A DNA stretch of 11,083 nucleotides from Clostridia bacterium (GTDB lineage: Bacteria; Bacillota; Clostridia; Christensenellales; DTU072). The stretch covers positions 1 to 11,083 of the forward strand of contig JAQVTZ010000049.1 of assembly GCA_028699795.1 (NCBI GenBank), given 5' to 3'. The notes below the pieces were generated by a model, which had not been told where the DNA came from, searched no databases, and was given only the letters and a program-made list of their open reading frames with translations. Position numbers and translations under genes: made by a program. Positions 1 through 5,515 of the stretch are shown here, piece by piece. Position 1 is the stretch's first letter. Each line of letters begins with the position of its first letter.

Positions 1-405
1 GGAAACTCCGGCGATCGCACGGGTATACATATGAAGCAGTACAAGAATAACCGCCCGACCATCGTGATAGGCGGAAAAACGGGAAGCTTCATGGGCGAAT
101 ATCTTGCGGGTGGTACGATTATTGTACTTGGATTGCAAGGCGAAAGTCCTCTGACGGGCTTTATGTTTGGCAGCGGCATGCACGGCGGCAAGATTTACTT
201 CCGTACCGATGGGATGCCCGAATGCTACGACGAAAATATCAACGCGCGCAAGGCAGAACCCGAAGATATGAGGGCCGTCGCCGAAGTGCTGAAGGACTAT
301 TGCGCAGAGTTTTCTTTGGACTACGCAAAAGTTACGGATGCCGTGTTCTATGTGATAGACTCCGAAACGGTGAATCCTTACAGAAGGATGTATGTGAAAA
401 ATTAG
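1..405 (+). CDS. Glutamate synthase GXGXG (alpha-subunit C-terminal) domain protein, 3' part
   Basis: The reading frame is open from base 1 to the TAG at 403-405, so the gene begins upstream; 134 residues are visible. The sequence opens with GNSGDRTGIHMKQY, followed by IVIGGKTGSFMGEYLAGG and GFMFGSGMHGGKIYFR. This is the glycine-rich right-handed beta-helix of the GXGXG domain of glutamate synthase (and of formylmethanofuran dehydrogenase subunit C). In glutamate synthase this domain is structural, linking the amidotransferase and FMN-binding synthase domains that turn glutamine plus 2-oxoglutarate into two glutamates. In many Clostridia and archaea it is a separate protein of roughly 240 residues (GltB3/GlxC-like), and the gene may be of that kind here. 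Whether it is separate or the tail of a fused large subunit cannot be decided from this window. A glutamine synthetase homologue and a NitR-like regulator follow, which supports a nitrogen-assimilation operon. Confidence 0.88.
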   Translation, partial: GNSGDRTGIHMKQYKNNRPTIVIGGKTGSFMGEYLAGGTIIVLGLQGESPLTGFMFGSGMHGGKIYFRTDGMPECYDENINARKAEPEDMRAVAEVLKDYCAEFSLDYAKVTDAVFYVIDSETVNPYRRMYVKN

Positions 406-418
406 CCCGGGGTTTGGA

Positions 419-578
419 GCGTGGAGTGTGGAGTTTTGGATATCGTTACTCCACTCTAAGGCAAAAATGCAGAAAATCTATAATATGCCTTACTCGACAC
501 TCGATTGGAACATGATCATTCGTAACCTTATGCAAACTGTTATAAGAATGCTCATCACCAAAACTCCACACCCCACGC
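419..578. repeat. Small inverted-repeat-bounded element (about 160 bp) between the glutamate synthase gene and glnA
   Basis: The 21-bp segments 419-439 and 558-578 are inverted copies of each other with a single mismatch. The left arm is built on a heptad-like repeat, GTGGAGT at 421-427 and again at 428-434, with degenerate TTGGAGC before and TTTGGAT after. The right arm carries the same pattern on the other strand. The 118-bp interior contains smaller inverted repeats: 457-463 with 486-492 (TAAGGCA/TGCCTTA, 7 bp), the palindrome ATGATCAT at 512-519, and CTTAT/ATAAG at 527-531 with 542-546. A further hairpin, 428-434 with 448-454 (GTGGAGT/ACTCCAC), would compete with the outer stem. There is no ORF and no obvious target-site duplication. 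The arrangement fits a MITE-like interspersed repeat, or alternatively a structured leader RNA for glnA. Together with short flanks it accounts for the whole intergenic stretch 406-596. Confidence 0.6.
519..546 (+). promoter_or_regulatory. Candidate glnA promoter with extended -10
   Basis: TG at 538-539, one base, then TATAAG at 541-546 form an extended -10 of the same type as the two stronger promoters in this window. The -35 region is poor: TTCGTA at 519-524, 16-nt spacer. Transcription would begin near 553, leaving a leader of about 44 nt before the glnA start. The site lies inside the inverted-repeat element, so if real the element would supply a promoter. A further base pairing, CTTAT/ATAAG, overlaps the -10. 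Low certainty, because the upstream gene could also simply read through. Confidence 0.35.
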
Positions 579-596
579 TTTAACTAGGGAGACATT

Positions 597-1862
597 ATGC
601 AAAACAAATCCTATTCCGACATTCTCGATTTTATCGAAGAAAACGATGTCAAGTTTGTACGACTGGCCTTTTGCGATGTTTTCGGCACCGTCAAAAATAT
701 GTCGATTACCGCCGAAGAACTGGAAACCGCTTTTACAAAAGGCATACGATTTTATCCAAAAGGATTTACCACGCAGGAGCCTGAGCTTTATCTGCACCCG
801 ATTGCCTCTACGATTATGCTTCTTCCATGGCGGCCGAGACAGAGTAGCGTCATAAGGTTTTTTTGCGAAATTCGCAAGGCGGACGACAGTGTGTTCGAGT
901 GCGACAGCAGATATCTGTTGCGGCAGGCAATGGACAGAGCCGCCAAAATGGGACTTACCTGCGATATCGGCACCGACAGCGAATTCTATCTGTTCCAACA
1001 AGACGAAAACGGATTGCCGACGACAGTACCTTTCGACATGGCGGGATATCTCGATGTCGCGCCGCTCGACAAATGCGAAAATATCAGACGGGAGATTTGC
1101 CTTACTTTAGAAGAAATGGGAATTCAACCTTACAGTTCGCATCACGAGCAGGGACCCGGACAAAACGAAATCGATTTCAAACATAGCGAAGGGATTACGG
1201 CGGCGGACAATTTTTTGAATTTTAAGCTGGTGGTAAAAGCGCTTGCGGAAAGAAACGGCTTATACGCGACCTTTATGCCCAAGCCTTTGGACCACAAGAG
1301 TTGCAGCGGTCTTCATATGGATATTAAGTTGCGCGCAATAGATAACAGACCTGTTAGCGCAGAAAGAAGGCTTTTTGCGCTGGGTGTTTATGACAAAATA
1401 AGAGAGATGACCGCTTTTTTGAATCCGACAATCAACTCTTACGACAGGTTGGCAAGTTTTAATAACCCCAAAAAAATTACGATGTCCAAAAACAAAATTA
1501 CTTCTACGGTAAGAATTATTGAAAAGGACGGGGAGTGGAAGCGTATCAAATTGCGCTCTGCGGACTCGTCTTGCAATCCTTATTTGGCGTTTTCATTGAT
1601 TATCCATGCGGGGTTGGACGGCATCGAGCGCGGTTATCCCGATACAAAATACAAATTACTAAAAGAAGAAAGCCGTTACGAGTTTCCCCAAAATCTTAAA
1701 GAAGCCATCGAGATTGCCGCAAACAGCAAATTTGTGAAAAATGTATTAACCCCCGAATTAATAAAAGAGCATGTCAAACAAGCGGAGGCGGTAATCGCAA
1801 TGGTTCAAAAAGCGCAAGACAAGGAAGCTATTGTAAAAGAACTATACTTTGCTTTCATTTAG
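597..1862 (+). CDS. Glutamine synthetase family protein (GSI-like, divergent active site)
   Basis: 421 residues; typical GSI proteins have about 440-470. The start is set by AGGGAG at 586-591, 5 nt before ATG. Family landmarks are clear: the N-terminal beta-grasp FCDVFGTVKN (26-34 region), DSEFYLF (127-133), HHEQGPGQNEIDF (182-194), KLVVKALAERNGLYATFMPKPL, SGLHM (237-241), NPTINSYDR and LRSADSSCNPYLAF. Canonical enzymes make glutamine from glutamate, ammonia and ATP in the cytoplasm. Kept residues include the metal ligands E129, E184, E191 and H240, and the substrate arginines R284, R306 and R320. Several others differ when aligned with Bacillus or Salmonella GS: the DGSS ammonium loop reads FYPKG, the flap YEAP reads FNNP (288-291), the NRS arginine is missing (KIT, 300-302), and the metal Glu before the LR motif is K318. 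No adenylylation tyrosine motif was seen. The gene is probably co-expressed with the NitR-like gene. Family membership is near certain; canonical activity is uncertain, so no glnA symbol is given. Confidence 0.9.
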   Translation: MQNKSYSDILDFIEENDVKFVRLAFCDVFGTVKNMSITAEELETAFTKGIRFYPKGFTTQEPELYLHPIASTIMLLPWRPRQSSVIRFFCEIRKADDSVFECDSRYLLRQAMDRAAKMGLTCDIGTDSEFYLFQQDENGLPTTVPFDMAGYLDVAPLDKCENIRREICLTLEEMGIQPYSSHHEQGPGQNEIDFKHSEGITAADNFLNFKLVVKALAERNGLYATFMPKPLDHKSCSGLHMDIKLRAIDNRPVSAERRLFALGVYDKIREMTAFLNPTINSYDRLASFNNPKKITMSKNKITSTVRIIEKDGEWKRIKLRSADSSCNPYLAFSLIIHAGLDGIERGYPDTKYKLLKEESRYEFPQNLKEAIEIAANSKFVKNVLTPELIKEHVKQAEAVIAMVQKAQDKEAIVKELYFAFI

Positions 1863-1865
1863 CCT

Positions 1866-2429
1866 ATGTTTCACGCGCTAATTGTAACAGCAAGCGGCAG
1901 TGACCGATTATCGGAACTGTTGAAAAATACGGGCATTACTCGATTTGGCTATGCGGCGTCGGGCGGCGAAGCGCGGCGCGCCGTTTGTGTCTGCGAGTAT
2001 GATATTGTGCTTATCAATGCGCCGCTTGCGGACGAAAACGGATTGGAGCTTGCGGTTTGGCTGTCCGAAAAAGGACATTTGGGCGTGATGGTTCTTGTCC
2101 GCAGCGAGAGCGTGGAGTTCGTACAGGACAAAATAGGCGAATACGGTATCGGTGTGCTGGGCAAACCCATACACATTTTCGAACTCCAACAGTTTGTAAA
2201 GTATGTGCTTGCGGGGCGGAAACGCTATCTCGTTATGCAAAAAGAAATGGACAAGTTGCGTATGCGGCTGGACGATATCAAATATATCGAGCGCGCAAAG
2301 GTGATGCTTTCGCTGTATGAAGGTCTCAGCGAAGAAGAAGCCCATAAGTTAATTGAAAAACAAGCCATGAACACCCGCTTGTCAAAACGCGAAATCGCCC
2401 AAGCAATTATAAAAAAATATGGGAACTGA
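1866..2429 (+). CDS. ANTAR-domain RNA-binding antiterminator, NitR-like pseudo-response regulator
   Basis: 187 residues, starting 3 nt after the upstream stop with no clear ribosome binding site, so translation is probably coupled to the glutamine synthetase gene. Residues 1-120 form a receiver-like domain. The usual phospho-acceptor Asp is N51 in DIVLINAPLADENG, while the conserved Lys of the KP motif is kept (K100-P101). That makes an unphosphorylatable pseudo-receiver, as is common in clostridial members of this group. A coiled-coil-like linker (MQKEMDKLRMRLDDIKY) leads into the ANTAR three-helix domain at about 128-184, with the hallmark string IERAKVMLSLYEGLSEEEAH and the ending SKREIAQAII. 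ANTAR proteins bind paired RNA hairpins and prevent transcription termination. A gene of this kind (nitR) sits beside glnA and the glutamate synthase genes in solventogenic clostridia, so control of nitrogen assimilation is the likely role. No convincing ANTAR RNA target is visible just upstream; it may lie before the first gene of the operon, outside this window. Confidence 0.88.
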   Translation: MFHALIVTASGSDRLSELLKNTGITRFGYAASGGEARRAVCVCEYDIVLINAPLADENGLELAVWLSEKGHLGVMVLVRSESVEFVQDKIGEYGIGVLGKPIHIFELQQFVKYVLAGRKRYLVMQKEMDKLRMRLDDIKYIERAKVMLSLYEGLSEEEAHKLIEKQAMNTRLSKREIAQAIIKKYGN

Positions 2430-2436
2430 ATTTGTA

Positions 2437-2466
2437 TTGACTCTTTAAGACATGTTATGTTATACT
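2437..2466 (+). promoter_or_regulatory. Promoter of the ABC exporter operon
   Basis: TTGACT at 2437-2442 is a near-perfect sigma-A -35. After an 18-nt spacer comes TATACT at 2461-2466, preceded by TG at 2458-2459, so the -10 is of the extended TGnTATAAT type. Transcription should begin near 2473, giving a leader of about 46 nt. The site lies in the 89-nt gap after the NitR-like gene and separates the exporter genes from the nitrogen cluster. No intrinsic terminator was seen between that gene and this promoter. Confidence 0.75.
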
Positions 2467-2470
2467 CTAA

Positions 2471-2512
2471 TCTGTATTGTTACAAGTGACAGCAGTATAA
2501 GTAACGAACAGA
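2471..2512 (+). promoter_or_regulatory. Leader hairpin / dyad reaching the exporter gene's Shine-Dalgarno
   Basis: Bases 2471-2483 can pair with 2501-2512. TCTGT pairs with ACAGA, A2476 is bulged, T2477-A2507 and T2478-G2506 continue the helix, and GTTAC pairs with GTAAC. That is 12 pairs (11 Watson-Crick and one G-U) closing a 17-nt loop. The 5' arm begins at about the predicted transcription start. The 3' arm covers the first three bases of the Shine-Dalgarno AGAGGG at 2510-2515, which stands only 3 nt before the ATG at 2519. It could mask the ribosome binding site, stabilise the 5' end of the mRNA, or act in DNA as an operator for a repressor encoded elsewhere. Confidence 0.5.
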
Positions 2513-2518
2513 GGGTCT

Positions 2519-5515
2519 ATGTTTAAATTATTTAGAAACCTTAAGCCAATGACACTTTTGATTGTGTTTGTGATTATATTGGTGGCGGGACAAGCTGTTG
2601 CGGAGTTGTATCTCCCTCAAAAGATGTCTGAAATCATAGATAACGGAATTTATCTGGATTATGAGCCGCTCTATAAACATTTGACGATGGACAAACCTTC
2701 GAGCATAAGCGGTGTTGACAGCGAAAGGACGATGAAAGGGTACGAAGAGGACAAAATACCCGTATTTGAGATGGTGGACGGGTTTTCCACATACGACCTT
2801 ACGGATGCGCTTAACGAAGCCGATCCCACATTACATACAGGCATACGCTTTCAAGATATCCCCATTAAAGACAGCAAACAATTATTCAACGATGTTTTAA
2901 CACCTTTTTTAGACGGGTTGGAGCCGTATCAACATATCAATGCGGATTTTAATGAAGATTATACGAAAGAAGAACAAAACGAAATCATACGCATTATCAA
3001 CAGCCTCATTGTTCTCGAAAAAGAGAAGCCAGAAACCATGCAAATCATCAACGGTAAAGAGGTATGGACCTATTATTTTACCAAAGAATCCATTGTGATA
3101 GACAGCGAGAAAGAGAAAATTACGCTCAACAGTCTTTTGGATCGAGACCCTAACGAGGACGAAGATGAAGACGCAATGGACAACGAGACCAACCGCAAAA
3201 TTATTACGGCTTGTATCAGCCGTATGAAGCACAGCAAATACGGCAACCTTATGCCGATTCCCGAAGACAAAAACGGCAACCGTTTGGCAACGGACTCCTA
3301 CGGACAGGTAATCGAAACAGACAAAATCCAATATATTTATTCCGACAAAAAAGACAACGAAGTGTATACCGCAAAGCAGTCCGAAACTGGTCGTCCTGAC
3401 CCCATGCCAGACTACGAAGTCATTATGTGCAATAATGTATTCGGCTTTGCTTATAAATATGTAGAAGAAAAATGGGTAGAAAACAAACTGGGCATTTTAG
3501 ACGAAAAAGGACGCGAAAAAGCCAACACTTACAATTCAAAACTCCTTATCGATAATATTTTAACCTCCAACAAATTCGATGAGGCAAAAATAGACGAACT
3601 TTCTGACAAAATCGAGTCTATTGTCAAGAAGTACCAAGCCGAAGATTTAACGGATGTACGCTCCAAAAACGAAGAAGACAGCCTGCTTATTTTAACCAGT
3701 CTAATGAATTATTCCAATAGGTCGGCAAAGGCAATCGAAAAAAGAATCAACAAGTTTTATGACGGAAAAATTACCGGTTTTGATATTGCCTTTATTAAAC
3801 TTAGCAATTACTTAACGCTTTCTCCCACAGGCACCGCCAAAGAAAAGGGCGCCGCGTTGGAACTAAAAAGCGCCAAAGACATGATGGTTGCCGACGGCAA
3901 AACTATACAAACAAGGGACTTCGGTTATATTATTACGCGCGGCGGATACATGCTGATGCTCACCATATGCGCTTGCGCCTGTGCTTATATCGCAGCGGCT
4001 ATCAGCGCAAAGATTGCCGCAGAATTTTCGGCCATCATCAGAAGCAAGGTGTTTAGCAAGGTGGAGACCTTTTCGTTCAACGAATTCGATAAGTTTTCGA
4101 CAGCAAGTCTTACCACGCGCTCCACAAACGATATCAACCAAATCCAAACGGTATTTTTATTGGTGTTGCGTACCGCCCTTATTGCGCCTTTTACGGTGGT
4201 GGGCGGCTTTATTCTTTCGGCAGATAAAAGCGTGCCGATGACGCTGGTTATTTTATATCCTTTCCCGATATTGATTATCGCTTCGGTGGTTGCGTCCAAA
4301 GTCGTTTTCCCGTTGTTTTCTCTTATTCAAAAAAAGGTGGACAATCTTACCCGTATTATGCGCGAAGGAATTACCGGTATCCGTGTGGTAAGGGCGTTTA
4401 ATCAGCAAGAAAGAGAAAGAGTACGGTTTGCCAAAGTCAATGACAGCGTGACCAAAACAGCAATTACCGTTTATAAGTATTGCGCCGTACTTGCGCCGCT
4501 CATTTCGGTGTGTATGTATTGCACCTCGATAGGCATTTATTGGGTTGCAAGCAAACAAGTTGCCGACCCTACCGCCGACATCAATGTGGGCGATATGATG
4601 GCGGTAACCCAGTATATTACGCAAATCATGCTTGCTTTGGTCATGTTAGCGACGGTATTTGTCATGTTCCCGAGAGCAAGCGCATCGGCGTTGCGTGTTA
4701 ACGAAGTACTCGAAACAGACCTTACCATACTCGATTCTGCCAAGCCCGATAACGGCTACACTTCCGTAGGCAGTGTCGAGTTCCGCGATGTTAACTTCAA
4801 ATACAGTAACGATGCCGAAAAATACATATTAAGCAATATCAATTTCAAGGCCAACAAGGGAGAGGTAACCGCTATCGTTGGCGGTACTGGCAGCGGTAAA
4901 TCGTCTGTGATCAATCTTATCCCCAGATTTTACGATATCGAGAGCGGCAAGATTTTAGTAGACGGCGTAGATATTAAAGATATCGAACAAGAAGAGCTGA
5001 GGGCAAAGATCGGCTTTGTGCCGCAACGCTCGGTGCTGTTCTCGGGTACGATAAGAAGCAACTTGTTGTACGGCAAAGAAGACGCCACCGAAGAAGAGCT
5101 TTGGGAAGCACTCGAAATCGCCCAATCTTCTACTTTTGTCAGCGAAAAAGAGAGTGGTTTGGAGTCACGCGTAGAGCAAGGCGGTGGCAACTTCAGCGGT
5201 GGCCAAAAGCAAAGACTTGCAATCGCAAGAGCGATTATCCGCAAGCCCGAAATTCTTATTTTCGACGACAGTTTCTCGGCATTGGATTTCCGTACCGACA
5301 AAAACCTCAGAACTGCGCTTAAGAGGATTACACAAGAGAGCGCTACCATTATCGTCGCCCAGCGTATCGGCACAATTATGGATGCCGACAACATTATTGT
5401 GTTGGATGAGGGAAGAATCGCAGCGCAAGGAAAACACGATTATTTGGTGCATCATTGCAAACTTTACCGCGACATCGCGCTGTCGCAAATGAGCGAGGAG
5501 GAGTTAGGACTATGA
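2519..5515 (+). CDS. Heterodimeric ABC exporter, half with degenerate nucleotide site and giant ectodomain
   Basis: 998 residues, versus about 575-600 for a usual half-transporter. TM1 is at about 11-33. Residues about 43-474 form a large charged extracytoplasmic insertion between TM1 and TM2, including an acidic patch DRDPNEDEDED (208-218). TM2-TM6 fall near 477-499, 545-568, 573-597, 652-676 and 694-716. The nucleotide-binding domain fills the C-terminus: Walker A GGTGSGKSS (788-796), Q-loop VPQRSVLF, intact signature FSGGQ (892-896), Walker B IFDDS (914-918) and switch AQR (Q948). The catalytic Glu is Asp (D917) and the switch His is Gln, the same degenerate site seen in the TM287 half of Thermotoga TM287/TM288. 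The protein should act only with the next gene's product, exporting an unknown compound (drug, lipid or peptide). It starts at the ATG after AGAGGG (2510-2515) and overlaps the next gene by ATGA. The family call is firm; the substrate is unknown. Confidence 0.92.
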   Translation: MFKLFRNLKPMTLLIVFVIILVAGQAVAELYLPQKMSEIIDNGIYLDYEPLYKHLTMDKPSSISGVDSERTMKGYEEDKIPVFEMVDGFSTYDLTDALNEADPTLHTGIRFQDIPIKDSKQLFNDVLTPFLDGLEPYQHINADFNEDYTKEEQNEIIRIINSLIVLEKEKPETMQIINGKEVWTYYFTKESIVIDSEKEKITLNSLLDRDPNEDEDEDAMDNETNRKIITACISRMKHSKYGNLMPIPEDKNGNRLATDSYGQVIETDKIQYIYSDKKDNEVYTAKQSETGRPDPMPDYEVIMCNNVFGFAYKYVEEKWVENKLGILDEKGREKANTYNSKLLIDNILTSNKFDEAKIDELSDKIESIVKKYQAEDLTDVRSKNEEDSLLILTSLMNYSNRSAKAIEKRINKFYDGKITGFDIAFIKLSNYLTLSPTGTAKEKGAALELKSAKDMMVADGKTIQTRDFGYIITRGGYMLMLTICACACAYIAAAISAKIAAEFSAIIRSKVFSKVETFSFNEFDKFSTASLTTRSTNDINQIQTVFLLVLRTALIAPFTVVGGFILSADKSVPMTLVILYPFPILIIASVVASKVVFPLFSLIQKKVDNLTRIMREGITGIRVVRAFNQQERERVRFAKVNDSVTKTAITVYKYCAVLAPLISVCMYCTSIGIYWVASKQVADPTADINVGDMMAVTQYITQIMLALVMLATVFVMFPRASASALRVNEVLETDLTILDSAKPDNGYTSVGSVEFRDVNFKYSNDAEKYILSNINFKANKGEVTAIVGGTGSGKSSVINLIPRFYDIESGKILVDGVDIKDIEQEELRAKIGFVPQRSVLFSGTIRSNLLYGKEDATEEELWEALEIAQSSTFVSEKESGLESRVEQGGGNFSGGQKQRLAIARAIIRKPEILIFDDSFSALDFRTDKNLRTALKRITQESATIIVAQRIGTIMDADNIIVLDEGRIAAQGKHDYLVHHCKLYRDIALSQMSEEELGL

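Noticed and set aside
222..515. Overlapping + strand ORF of 97 codons across the end of the glutamate synthase gene
   Set aside because: It lies in another frame of a clearly conserved gene, has an Arg-rich shadow composition and no ribosome binding site.
527..546. Hairpin CTTAT/ATAAG as an ANTAR target
   Set aside because: The apical loop does not show the A1/G4 hexanucleotide pattern, no second matching hairpin lies next to it, and the right arm is better read as an extended -10 element.
406..596. Transposase-bearing insertion sequence
   Set aside because: Only 191 bp long with no ORF; at most a non-autonomous repeat.
2727..3940. Separate gene fused by sequencing error inside the 998-residue ABC protein
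   Set aside because: The frame is continuous from TM1 to TM2, codon use is uniform, and the insertion sits exactly in the first extracellular loop.
4930..5394. 154-codon minus-strand ORF inside the first ABC gene, and similar minus-strand ORFs elsewhere
   Set aside because: Antisense shadows of conserved coding sequence with no family motifs and no promoter or ribosome binding site.
5455..5511. Longer N-terminus for the second ABC subunit
   Set aside because: It would overlap the first subunit by 61 nt. The ATG at 5512 has AGGAGG 10 nt upstream and the typical ATGA overlap.
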